From assembly GCF_020905345.1 (NCBI RefSeq), contig NZ_JAJJMO010000001.1:1674001-1738000 (forward strand): 64,000 bases of DNA. Reading direction: 5' to 3'. This DNA comes from Flavobacterium pisciphilum (GTDB lineage Bacteria > Bacteroidota > Bacteroidia > Flavobacteriales > Flavobacteriaceae). Of this stretch, positions 33,827 to 41,902 are shown piece by piece. Under the pieces are notes generated by a model that was not told the origin of the DNA, did not search any database, and saw nothing but the letters and a program-made list of their open reading frames with translations. A program made the translations under genes and the position numbers. Every line of letters starts with the position of its first letter. Positions within the stretch are counted from its first letter, which is position 1.

Positions 33827-35384
33827 CTGTAATTTCAGCTACGTTTACTTTAAATCCTTTTTTTAAATCGATAATAGTTGGAGTACTTTCGTTTGCATAA
33901 TAATCGATAAAAGTGATTGCACATGCTTTGTACCTTTTCATTGTTTTTTCTGAAAGAACAAAATAAATAGAACCATCTATTTCGTGAACAGTCAATTTAT
34001 CAATAATCTGAGAAGGATCATTAATATCTATTTTAGCTTCACTCTCTGCTCCATAAACAACCATATAACGTACCTTGGTATTCAACGGATATTTAACATT
34101 GAACGAATAATTAACACTATCCTTTGCAAATTCATTTACAACAGGAACATCAACAACTATCTTTTTAAGATTAGGAACTGCTAATGGAAGCGCTGGATAT
34201 TTATATTGGTTTTCTGCCAAAAGACGTACTACATCTTGATTTTTATTAATTAGTAATTTGGCACTAAAATAAGCACTTCCTGTTACGTTCTTAAATCCTC
34301 TAGCAAAATCAACCTGATTTGGAATTTCTGTTGCCAAGTTCCAGCTTTTATCACTGTCGGCTCTAATTTTATATGGACTATGTCCGATATAAATAGTAGT
34401 ATTATTTGAGTTTTCTGACCACCATTTTACCAGTTTCGAATAATTAGCTCTGGGATTATTCATACTCCAATACAGTTGAGGTATAATGTAATCAATCCAT
34501 TTCTGATCCATCCACAAAATAGGATCAGCATATAAATCATCATAATTAGATGTTGATTGTGTATCTGAACCTTTTGGATCTTTGGATTTATTACGCCAAA
34601 CTCCAAAAGGGCTAATCCCAAATTGTACCCAAGGTTTACAACTTTTTATTGTAGTAGAGATAGTTTGGACAAAATTGCTCACGTTCGCCCTGCGCCAATC
34701 CGGTAGACTTAGACCGCTACCATATTTTTTATAAGAAGCTGTATCGTTAAATTGTTTTCCTGGTATGGTGTAAGGATAAAAATAATCATCAAAATGAATC
34801 GCATCAATATCATAATTCTCAACAACTTCTTCTACAATTGTTGTTAAATGTTCCTGTACTTCAGGCAAAGCAGGATCATAATATATTTTTCCACCGTATT
34901 CAATCATCCATTCTGGATGTTTAATTGCATCGTGATTAGAACTCAAACTATCTTTTTTCAAATCAAATGTTGCTCTGTATGGATTCATCCAAGCATGAAA
35001 CTCGAATCCTCTCCTATGTGCTTGTTCAATCATCCAAGCTAGAACATCATAATATGGCTTTGGTTCTTGTCCCTCTTTCCCTGTCAAATAACGCGACCAA
35101 GGAGCTAATTTTGTAGGGTAAATAGCGTCACCTACACTTCGTATCTGTACAATTACAGCATTAAAATTTAATCTCTTATAAGTCTCTAAAATTTCAAGAT
35201 AATCAGCTTTTTGTTTTTCAACATTATCTACTTTACTTTTCGGCCAGTCAATATTAACAACGGTAGCAATCCAAACTCCTCTAAATTCGTTTTTAGGATA
35301 TTGTGATTTTTCTTGAGCACTTCCACTCCAACCTAAAAAAATAAAAAATAAAAAAAATAGTATTATGTGCTGATTTTTATGCAT
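33810..35384 (-). CDS. Exported GHL10-family glycosyl hydrolase (DigH/YddW-like)
   Basis: A 524-aa protein with a signal peptide (HIILFFLFFIFLGWSGSAQ). The GHL10 TIM-barrel follows: NEFRGVWIATVVNIDWP, NFNAVIVQIRSVGDAIYP, FEFHAWMNPYRA, DAIHFDDYFYPY and QFGISPFGVWRN. The HFDDYFYPY segment holds acidic residues of the presumed active site. A beta-sandwich-like C-terminal region (about 410-524) is present. E. coli DigH, of this family, cleaves peptide-free peptidoglycan glycans at the division site; the same chemistry is inferred here. It heads the recycling group ahead of the AmpG-like permease. Confidence 0.88.
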   Translation of the reverse strand: MHKNQHIILFFLFFIFLGWSGSAQEKSQYPKNEFRGVWIATVVNIDWPKSKVDNVEKQKADYLEILETYKRLNFNAVIVQIRSVGDAIYPTKLAPWSRYLTGKEGQEPKPYYDVLAWMIEQAHRRGFEFHAWMNPYRATFDLKKDSLSSNHDAIKHPEWMIEYGGKIYYDPALPEVQEHLTTIVEEVVENYDIDAIHFDDYFYPYTIPGKQFNDTASYKKYGSGLSLPDWRRANVSNFVQTISTTIKSCKPWVQFGISPFGVWRNKSKDPKGSDTQSTSNYDDLYADPILWMDQKWIDYIIPQLYWSMNNPRANYSKLVKWWSENSNNTTIYIGHSPYKIRADSDKSWNLATEIPNQVDFARGFKNVTGSAYFSAKLLINKNQDVVRLLAENQYKYPALPLAVPNLKKIVVDVPVVNEFAKDSVNYSFNVKYPLNTKVRYMVVYGAESEAKIDINDPSQIIDKLTVHEIDGSIYFVLSEKTMKRYKACAITFIDYYANESTPTIIDLKKGFKVNVAEITDENRK

Positions 35385-35564
35385 TTCAATCTTAATTTAT
35401 ACAGAATCCAAAAATAGTTTTTTTAGTGAAGTATAAATGATAATTTATTAATAAAAATTTATAACTCACAGAAATTTAAGCTTTAATACACACAAATAGC
35501 ATTCCAACATTTTCAAACAACTATATATGAACCAGATATAATATTCTTAACTTGGAAATTTAAT

Positions 35565-35969
35565 TTAAAAATGAAGCTCCATTATGGTAAACTCCTGCCC
35601 TGATTTAAAAAAAGTAATCTCAGTATCTATTAATCCAAATTTCTCATAAAAAGATTTTTTGCTTACTCTAGCATTACACCAAATTCGTTTTACTCCCTTG
35701 TTTCTAGCCTGTTGTAATATATATTCTAGAAGCTGTGTTGCAAAACCTTTTCCTTGCTCTTCAGTCAAAGTCGCCAATTTTCTAAATTGCATTTCCCCAT
35801 TAACTTCGAAACAAGAAACAATAGCGACAAGTTTAGATTCATCATACGCCCCAAAATGAATACCTAAATCATCTTCTTTTAATTGTACAAATTCAAAAGG
35901 CATATCTGGCCACATCACTTTGTGCCGAATTTCCCATGTTGCCGAAGCTGGAATTTCCTTAATTACCAT
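35565..35969 (-). CDS. GNAT-family N-acetyltransferase
   Basis: A 134-aa single GNAT domain with the CoA-binding segment LTEEQGKGFATQLLEYILQQ (about 68-87, QGKGFA) and the C-terminal FYEKFGLIDTEITF. It is a single gene, separated from its neighbours by about 180 and 314 bp. The substrate is unknown. It resembles small free-standing acetyltransferases that modify metabolites. Confidence 0.85.
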   Translation of the reverse strand: MVIKEIPASATWEIRHKVMWPDMPFEFVQLKEDDLGIHFGAYDESKLVAIVSCFEVNGEMQFRKLATLTEEQGKGFATQLLEYILQQARNKGVKRIWCNARVSKKSFYEKFGLIDTEITFFKSGQEFTIMELHF

Positions 35970-36283
35970 AATTACTTTTTAGATTGACTAAGAATCCAAA
36001 TTTAGAATTAATTATTATATTCATCTTACACCAATACAATGTTTAACTAATAGGTCTCTTTTGCATATTTTTTTTTACAGAATTAACCTATGTAAAAACG
36101 TAAACTTCAAAATTATCTTGTGTTTATTAACTCATATAAAAAAATCACATTACATTATTTTTCAACTAAATACTGGCGATAGAAGTAAAATTGCCAAAAA
36201 AAATAAACGAAATATACCTTTCCTGTTCGACATATAATAATTAATTTTAATAGCTAAATAACATATCCCCTAAATCAACAAGT
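35970..36283. other. 314-bp intergenic region between divergent genes
   Basis: It lies between the minus-strand GNAT gene and the plus-strand outer-membrane protein gene and must hold both promoters. It is very AT-rich, and no clear TAnnTTTG box, hairpin or reading frame stands out. Confidence 0.5.
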
Positions 36284-36844
36284 ATGAAAAAGCTTTTTTT
36301 AATCGCACTATTATGTATCAGTGCAAATTCATTTGCTCAATTGCTCCAATTCGGTCCTATCGTTTCTTCAAATATAACTTCAATTTCTACAAATGATTAT
36401 AACTCTGATAGCTCAGGTAGCTCTATAGGTTTTGGTGGATTTGCAAGAGTAAATCTATTGATGCTTTATGGTCAAGCTGAATTTGGATACGCACAATCTA
36501 AATTTACCATATCTGAAACTGGAATTGTGGATACCGATTACAAATTATCTGGAACCGAAGCAACATTAATAGTAGGTTACAAGCTAGTTCCTTTAGGCAA
36601 ACTTGGAAACATTAGAATATTTGGAGGTTATAACTGGAAAAATTACTCCAATATAGATAGAAGTAACAATTTAAACAACATCGACATTGTAAGAAACAAC
36701 AATAGCTTCCTTGGTGGTGTTGGGGTTGATTTATGGAAATTCACACTTGATTATCGATACTTAGGTGGAATTACAGATATTGATGCCTCTAATTTAAAAG
36801 CCAAAACTGCTGTTTCAAATATTAGCTTAGGTTTTAAATTCTAA
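36284..36844 (+). CDS. Small outer-membrane beta-barrel protein
   Basis: A 186-aa protein with a classic signal peptide (MKKLFLIALLCISANSFAQ, cleavage after AQ). Alternating hydrophobic beta strands follow (SSIGFGGFARVNLLMLYGQA and KLGNIRIFGGYNWKNYSN). It ends in SNISLGFKF, with a C-terminal Phe as expected for proteins inserted by the Bam complex. About eight strands are suggested, as in OmpX/OmpW-like porins. The role is unknown. A strong terminator follows, so it is a one-gene unit. Confidence 0.87.
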   Translation: MKKLFLIALLCISANSFAQLLQFGPIVSSNITSISTNDYNSDSSGSSIGFGGFARVNLLMLYGQAEFGYAQSKFTISETGIVDTDYKLSGTEATLIVGYKLVPLGKLGNIRIFGGYNWKNYSNIDRSNNLNNIDIVRNNNSFLGGVGVDLWKFTLDYRYLGGITDIDASNLKAKTAVSNISLGFKF

Positions 36845-36865
36845 AAAACGTTTTCACTATATAGC

Positions 36866-36908
36866 AACGAGAGCCTGATTTTAAAGATTATGCTCTCGTT
36901 TTTTTTAT
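36866..36908 (+). terminator. Terminator after the outer-membrane protein gene
   Basis: AACGAGAGC (36866-36874) pairs with GCTCTCGTT (36892-36900) around a 17-nt loop, followed by eight T's. Confidence 0.88.
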
Positions 36909-37027
36909 GTATCAGTTTAAAAATTTAATATTTTACTGTTTCCCATTATCTTTAAATTATTTTCTTTTGTATTTTTATGAAATAAAACAACTATTAAAAC
37001 TATTTTTAACCTTAATCAATATTTAGA

Positions 37028-37360
37028 ATGGGAAAATTTGTCATCACAAAAAGAACTAACGGAGAGTTTCAATTTAACCTAAAAGCCAACAACGGACAAA
37101 CAATTCTTGCAAGCGAAGGATATTCAGCAAAAGCGGGTTGCTTAAACGGAATCGAATCAGTGAAAACCAACTCACAAGACGATTCAAAATTTGCTAGAGA
37201 AACTGCTAAAAATGGAAAACCTTATTTCAATCTAAAAGCTACTAATGGTCAAATCATTGGAACTAGCGAAATGTACGAAAGCGTTGCTGCAAGAGATAAC
37301 GGAATCGAATCGGTAAAAAACAACGCGCCTACCGCAACTACAGATGACCAAACTGTTTAA
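37028..37360 (+). CDS. YegP-family protein (two DUF1508 repeats)
   Basis: A 110-aa protein made of two tandem copies of the roughly 48-residue DUF1508/YegP repeat. Copy 1 starts GKFVITKRTNGEFQFNLKA and contains ILASEGYSAKAGCLNGIESV. Copy 2 starts KFARETAKNGKPYFNLKA and contains IIGTSEMYESVAARDNGIESV. No signal peptide is present. The family has a known swapped beta-sheet fold but no settled function; members are often stress-induced. A short Thr-rich tail follows copy 2. It is a one-gene unit with its own terminator. Confidence 0.93.
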   Translation: MGKFVITKRTNGEFQFNLKANNGQTILASEGYSAKAGCLNGIESVKTNSQDDSKFARETAKNGKPYFNLKATNGQIIGTSEMYESVAARDNGIESVKNNAPTATTDDQTV

Positions 37361-37393
37361 TAAATAGTTTAAAAACATATTCTATAAAATACC

Positions 37394-37425
37394 AAAACCA
37401 CTCTTATCGGGTGGTTTTATTTTTA
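37394..37425 (+). terminator. Terminator after the YegP-like gene
   Basis: AAAACCAC (37394-37401) pairs with GTGGTTTT (37411-37418) over a 9-nt loop and is followed by a T-rich run, 34 bp after the stop. The rest of the 37361-37715 gap up to the cold-shock gene shows no gene; its right part is the AT-rich leader of that gene. Confidence 0.8.
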
Positions 37426-37715
37426 GGAGCATTTTCCAGCTCTTCACTATATCTTTTTACCTCCCAAAAAAGGAGATAAAAAGGATGCCGCTACGATCTG
37501 GGCTAAAAATTCCTTTTCGATTATAAAACCTCCAACTAAACAGTAAACTGATATAGAATTAAATTTTAATCCTCATCTAACAAAATCAAGGGGAAATTTA
37601 AAAAATCCTTAACGAAACGTTAAAAGATATAAAATTATTTTTTAAAATAAAAACTAATAATCAGTAAGTTAAATTTATTTTTCTCCTACATTTACTAATA
37701 AATTTAATATAAATT

Positions 37716-37907
37716 ATGAAAACAGGAGTAGTAAAATTTTACAATGAAGCAAAAGGATTTGGATTCATTACAGAAGAAGGTACAGGACAAGACGTATTTG
37801 TTCATGCATCAGGCTTAAAAGAGCAAATTAGTGAAAATGACTCTGTTCAATTTGAAATAGTTGACGGAAAGAAAGGCAAAAATGCAGTTGAAGTTAAAGT
37901 AGTTTAA
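37716..37907 (+). CDS. Cold-shock domain protein (CspA family)
   Basis: A 63-aa single cold-shock domain that binds single-stranded RNA or DNA. RNP1 (KGFGFITEE) and RNP2 (DVFVHASGL) are both complete, with the aromatic Phe residues that stack on bases. It starts MKTGVVKFYNEAKGFGFI and ends in a basic strand GKKGKNAVEVKVV. The long AT-rich leader upstream may give cold-dependent control, as for other csp genes, but that is inference. A strong hairpin follows. Confidence 0.95.
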   Translation: MKTGVVKFYNEAKGFGFITEEGTGQDVFVHASGLKEQISENDSVQFEIVDGKKGKNAVEVKVV

Positions 37908-38033
37908 TACTAATTAACATTAAGAATTGCATAGATTATGATTGCCTATTGGTTTAATATGAAGATAAAGAATACTAGTTCGATACACTCTCAATAATAA
38001 AACCCTACAAATCACTCACGACATTAGCAAAAC

Positions 38034-38072
38034 AAAAAAATCCTGTAAACATCCGTTTACAGGATTTTTTTT
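38034..38072. terminator. Strong hairpin terminator downstream of the cold-shock gene
   Basis: AAAAAAATCCTGTAAAC (38034-38050), loop ATCC, then GTTTACAGGATTTTTTTT (38055-38072). The A-run and T-run on either side allow stopping in both directions. The stem is nearly the same as in the terminator behind the dodecin gene. Confidence 0.88.
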
Positions 38073-38217
38073 GTGGAGTTACTAGAATCATTTGTTCATA
38101 TAGCACCAAAACCCAATAAACAACTGACAATCTTTACTTTAAATAAAAATAAAACCGTTTAAGTACTAAATTTTAAAAGAAATTCGGTAAATTTATTCTT
38201 CTTAAAAAACAGAAATT

Positions 38218-38418
38218 ATGAAAATATTAAAAGTAATCGAAGTTCTTTCTAGTTCAAAAACTAGTTGGGAAGATGCAACTCAAAAGGCAGTTAGCAAAGC
38301 ATCTGAATCTTTAAAAAATATTCGCTCTGCGTACGTTCAAGATCAAAGCGTAACTGTCTCAGATGGGAAAGTCACTGAGTTTAGAGTAAATCTAAAAATA
38401 ACATTTGAGCTCGAATAA
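38218..38418 (+). CDS. Dodecin family protein
   Basis: A 66-aa protein with the dodecin beta-alpha-beta-beta pattern: VIEVLSSSKTSWEDATQKAV, helix to about 35, then IRSAYVQDQSVTVSDGKVTE and FRVNLKITFELE. Dodecins form hollow 12-mers that store or buffer flavins or CoA-type ligands. The Trp of SWEDA, which stacks on flavin in archaeal dodecin, is present (residue 17). It is a one-gene unit between two look-alike terminators. Confidence 0.94.
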   Translation: MKILKVIEVLSSSKTSWEDATQKAVSKASESLKNIRSAYVQDQSVTVSDGKVTEFRVNLKITFELE

Positions 38419-38460
38419 ATAATTAGCTGAAAAAGTCAACTAAATTGTCAAGTAAAACAA

Positions 38461-38496
38461 AAAATCCTGTAAACAATGTTTACAGGATTTTTTTTG
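38461..38496. terminator. Hairpin terminator downstream of dodecin
   Basis: AAAATCCTGTAAAC (38461-38474) and GTTTACAGGATTTT around a 3-nt loop, followed by T's. The stem sequence AATCCTGTAAAC is shared with the terminator at 38034-38072. The remainder of the 38419-38752 gap shows no gene and presumably holds the promoter of the next gene. Confidence 0.86.
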
Positions 38497-38752
38497 GCTA
38501 GATGGGATTACAATCAAGAACTTTTATTCATATTAATGTTCATAGATAAGCTAAAAAAAACTTGAATGCTTTTATTTTTAGTCAAATTTTATTCTTAAGA
38601 TTACTTCGAAATTTAATCATAACTTTTAGATAACTATCATTGCCTATTAAATGGATTAGTACACAAAACAAAAACATATTCATTTATAAAAATCAAAACA
38701 CTAACATAACCATATATTTCAAAAACAAATAAAACCATAATCCCATTTAACG

Positions 38753-39856
38753 ATGAAAAAGCTTTCCCTTAATTTTTTATTACTAATCATTCTAGTAACT
38801 ATTACAACTAAAAGTAATGCTCAAACCTTTCACATGAATGCATTAGATGCCTATTGGGAAATGATTGAACCTCTAAAAAAAGGAGATTCTCTCTCACAGG
38901 AAACTTGGAAAAAATTCCTGAGCTTAGAACCCAATGAAATTTATATAAAGAATCAAGGTTTTGATAAAGATTATCTTGAAAGATTGAGAAAAAGCATCGA
39001 GGTAGTCTATATGCCTCAAAAAGCTGAAATATTAAAGAAAAGAGTTCTTGCCATTGAAAAAGACCCATCCTCAAGCTGGCTAACCTACAAGGTATATGTA
39101 TACAAAACCCATGAAAAAGAACTAAAAGACTTCCAACAGAAATTAGTTTCATCTGATTACTTATCTCAAATTTATAAAAACAGTTTTAGCTGGCTTCCTA
39201 CATACCTTCAGAAAAAAGACGACAATGTTAATATTTACTTACTCGGTATAGAAAATGACGCCATTGCAGGAAGCGGAACTGTAATTGCTACTTTATGGAA
39301 TTTATATAACGCTGATAAAATTCAAACAGGAGCATTATTAGGTCATGAAATGCATCATGTTTTAAGAAAACCTTTTCATTTTAAAGTAGAGAAGCAAGAT
39401 GAAGGTCTTATGTATTTCTTGAATGTTGTTCTAAACGAAGGTTCTGCAGACATGATTGATAAACCTTCCAATATCGCTAATCAAAACACCTTACCTTATG
39501 GTTTAGGATTAACAGATTTTTTAATTCCGCAAGCAGATAGTATCGTAAAGCAAGCCAACAAAAACATAGAGGAAATGCAAAAATCCAATGGAGAACTTTT
39601 TAAAACCGAAAAAGATTATAGAAATCTCGTAAAATGGTCAAGTGGACATAATCCGGGATACTTCATGGCTGACATTATTGTAAGAAATGGATACAGAAAT
39701 CAGTTACTTAAAAATATTCAAAACCCTTTTGAATTCATATATCTTTATAATAAAGCAGCTCATAAAGACTCTAAAAACCCTCCTGCATTCACTGATGAGT
39801 CTATAAAATATATTAAGATGATGGAGAAAAAATATTGGCTAACAAAGTCGATCTGA
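38753..39856 (+). CDS. Exported putative zinc metallopeptidase (DUF5700-like)
   Basis: A 367-aa protein with a signal peptide (MKKLSLNFLLLIILVTITTKSNAQ). It carries an HExxH zinc motif, GHEMHHVLRK (about 198-207), and 35-40 residues later NEGSADMID, whose Glu would be the third zinc ligand. This is the gluzincin arrangement. The N-terminal part (25-130) is helical and charged. From memory it matches the DUF5700 family of putative zinc peptidases in Bacteroidota. The substrate is unknown. A lipobox is absent, so it should be soluble in the periplasm or secreted. Confidence 0.82.
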   Translation: MKKLSLNFLLLIILVTITTKSNAQTFHMNALDAYWEMIEPLKKGDSLSQETWKKFLSLEPNEIYIKNQGFDKDYLERLRKSIEVVYMPQKAEILKKRVLAIEKDPSSSWLTYKVYVYKTHEKELKDFQQKLVSSDYLSQIYKNSFSWLPTYLQKKDDNVNIYLLGIENDAIAGSGTVIATLWNLYNADKIQTGALLGHEMHHVLRKPFHFKVEKQDEGLMYFLNVVLNEGSADMIDKPSNIANQNTLPYGLGLTDFLIPQADSIVKQANKNIEEMQKSNGELFKTEKDYRNLVKWSSGHNPGYFMADIIVRNGYRNQLLKNIQNPFEFIYLYNKAAHKDSKNPPAFTDESIKYIKMMEKKYWLTKSI

Positions 39857-39920
39857 TTAATTATTTAATACTCCTTTTAGTTAATTTCTAAAAACTCACC
39901 TTATAGCCTTATACTCAATA

Positions 39921-39955
39921 AAAAAGGGAAGATATCTAAATATCTTCCCTTTTTT
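39921..39955. terminator. Bidirectional terminator between the peptidase gene and ssrA
   Basis: AAAAAGGGAAGATAT (39921-39935), loop CTAA, ATATCTTCCCTTTTTT (39940-39955). It ends 1 nt before the mature 3' end of tmRNA on the minus strand and also lies 65 bp after the plus-strand peptidase stop. Confidence 0.9.
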
Positions 39956-39956
39956 G

Positions 39957-40350
39957 TGGAGTCGCCGAGAATCGAACTCGGGTCCAAACAAGCAACTAAA
40001 GAGCTTTCTACACGCTTATTTCCTGATTGGGTTTTCGATATTGTGCTCGGCCAGGAACAGCCACACAATACTTATCTTCTTAATTTCGAAATCCACTCGA
40101 AGCTAATGGAAATCTAGGTTTATTTTTACGGTTCCCCTATATTGACCGCCACAAACCAAGGCTTTCAAGGAGAATCCAGCTTTCCTATCTGATAGGAACG
40201 TGGCTAATCGTACTATAATTCGGATTATGCAGCTAAAGCGTAGTTATTTTCGCCGTGTAAAAGTGTTGAGATCTTATATTTACGAGCAAGGTCTCAATGC
40301 TCGACGTGCTTACTGTTCAATTCGACTTGCTGTCAAAACCAGTCGACCCC
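39957..40350 (-). ncRNA. ssrA: Transfer-messenger RNA (tmRNA)
   Basis: A 394-nt RNA that rescues stalled ribosomes and tags the unfinished protein. The 5' end GGGGTCGAC (plus 40342-40350) pairs with the 3' CGACTCC next to a T-loop GTTCGATTC, forming the tRNA-like domain. The tag frame is at 40225-40254: GGC resume codon, then GENNYALAA and TAA. The CCA end is not encoded (the sequence continues CACA). A TAATTTTG -7 box lies at 40375-40382, 24 bp upstream. An 85-codon open frame on the opposite strand is only a shadow of this gene. Confidence 0.97.
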
Positions 40351-40374
40351 ATTTCAATAAAAAAATTGAGATTG

Positions 40375-40382
40375 CAAAATTA
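40375..40382 (-). promoter_or_regulatory. -7 promoter box of ssrA
   Basis: It reads TAATTTTG on the minus strand, an exact TAnnTTTG box, and is 24 bp before the tmRNA 5' end. A TTG lies 15 bp upstream, a little closer than usual. Confidence 0.6.
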
Positions 40383-40460
40383 CGCTTTTTAAACCATCAA
40401 TTGAAATTAATTTCAAAAAAAATAAATTCAATTTTAACACCTCAATCTGTAGCTTAAATA

Positions 40461-41657
40461 TTATTCGATATCCTTAAAAACAAAAGGATAATCTCCAAAA
40501 ATTGGTGCCAATTTACGAACTGCGTATGTCTTACGAGTAAATTTATTTGACAAGGCTATAATAGTAACGTTCTCTTTTTGAAGTGTTATATACGATGAGG
40601 TATTTCCATGCCACCAACCGTTATGAAAATAAAAATGCTGACCAGAATACCAATTAATCATTCGGATACCTAATCCGTAGTTCTTTTCTCCTTTGCGTTC
40701 ATTACTATATCCTTCGTAAACTTGCTTCAATAAAGCTGGCTTTAAAAAATCAGGAGCATTTCTAGCTCTATCAAATTTTAATAAATCGCGAGGAGTAGAA
40801 TAAATGTTCTTATCACCATAAACTGCATCTAGATAATCTATTCCAATTTCTACATTATTCCCTTTATATGATGGAACTGCCGTTTTTCTGTCTTTGTCAA
40901 TATCAAAAACATATGTATGTGTCATTCCCAATGGCTTAAAAATCATTTGAGTCATCGCATCCTTATAAGTAAGACCTGTAATTTTCTCAATAATTAGAGC
41001 CAACATAGCATAGTTAGTATTACAATAAGTAAAACGAGTATCGGTTTTATATTCCAAACCAATATCTTTTGTAGCCATGATATTTAAAATATCCTGGTTT
41101 GTTAATTGGTTGTGCCTGTCCCAAATAGTTTTGTCTTTATCTGTAAAATAAGCATAATTACGCATACCACTTCTGTGGTTTAATAACATTCTCACTGTAA
41201 TATCTGGATAAGGAAATGTTTTTAAAATTGTATTTACTTTTTGATCTAAATCAATTTTTCCAGCATTAACCAATTTTAAAACCGCTGTTGCAGTAAGTAC
41301 TTTACTAACCGATGCAATGTGCAACGGCGTATTCATGTCTATTTCTGTTTTTTCGTTTTTATTTGCGTAACCTTCATATTTTTCATAGATAATCTCACCG
41401 TTTCTTGCTACCAAAAAACTTCCGTTCATGGTATTGTTAGGCCAGTTTTTATTATAAAAATAGTCGACTTTACTTTTTATTGCTGCTACATAATTTGCAG
41501 GAAGTTTTTTTTCTTGAAGCAATGGCTTCATTTTAGGGAGTGTATCTTCTACAGTTCCGGCAACAGTTGCATTTGTATTTTTATCTTTTCCACAAGAGCT
41601 TAAAACTAAAATAAGGAAAAGGAATTGTGGTATATTTGCTTTTTTAATGAAATTCAT
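40461..41657 (-). CDS. Serine hydrolase lipoprotein, class C beta-lactamase/DD-peptidase fold
   Basis: A 398-aa lipoprotein (lipobox LVLSSCGKDKN, Cys about 22). The Beta-lactamase fold spans about 65-390. Catalytic motifs are SVSK (SxxK, in HIASVSKVLTAT), YCN (YxN, in RFTYCNTNYAML) and a C-terminal HNGWWHG in place of the KTG strand. Such AmpC-like proteins in Bacteroidota are mostly peptidases or esterases rather than resistance enzymes, so antibiotic hydrolysis should not be assumed. It is a one-gene unit, divergent from the saccharopine dehydrogenase-like gene. Confidence 0.88.
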   Translation of the reverse strand: MNFIKKANIPQFLFLILVLSSCGKDKNTNATVAGTVEDTLPKMKPLLQEKKLPANYVAAIKSKVDYFYNKNWPNNTMNGSFLVARNGEIIYEKYEGYANKNEKTEIDMNTPLHIASVSKVLTATAVLKLVNAGKIDLDQKVNTILKTFPYPDITVRMLLNHRSGMRNYAYFTDKDKTIWDRHNQLTNQDILNIMATKDIGLEYKTDTRFTYCNTNYAMLALIIEKITGLTYKDAMTQMIFKPLGMTHTYVFDIDKDRKTAVPSYKGNNVEIGIDYLDAVYGDKNIYSTPRDLLKFDRARNAPDFLKPALLKQVYEGYSNERKGEKNYGLGIRMINWYSGQHFYFHNGWWHGNTSSYITLQKENVTIIALSNKFTRKTYAVRKLAPIFGDYPFVFKDIE

Positions 41658-41834
41658 GAGTTGGATTCTAGGGAAACAAATATATAGAATTGAATACTTT
41701 TGTTTATTTGTCTTTTTAAGATAAATTCACTGATTTTAACACAGTTTTAAGCTTAATTTTTGCCAGCCTATTGAACATCAGCTTTTAATAAAATGAGCTT
41801 CAATATTTTTTAAAAAAAACAACAAAACTTTAAC

Positions 41835-41842
41835 TATATTTG
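41835..41842 (+). promoter_or_regulatory. Candidate -7 box for the saccharopine dehydrogenase-like gene
   Basis: TATATTTG, an exact TAnnTTTG match, lies 61 bp upstream of the ATG at 41903. No clear TTG lies at the right distance, so the call is tentative. Confidence 0.45.
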
Positions 41843-41902
41843 TTATATTTAAAACAAAATTAACCAATAATGTTATATTTATACGAACCTAAACACCAAT
41901 AA

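Noticed and set aside
40200..40457. 85-codon plus-strand open frame
   Set aside because: It lies across the 5' half of tmRNA on the opposite strand and continues into its promoter. The RNA gene explains the sequence.
40461..41657. AmpC beta-lactamase resistance gene
   Set aside because: It is a lipoprotein with SVSK and YCN motifs but no KTG triad and no AmpR-type neighbour; a housekeeping serine hydrolase is more likely.
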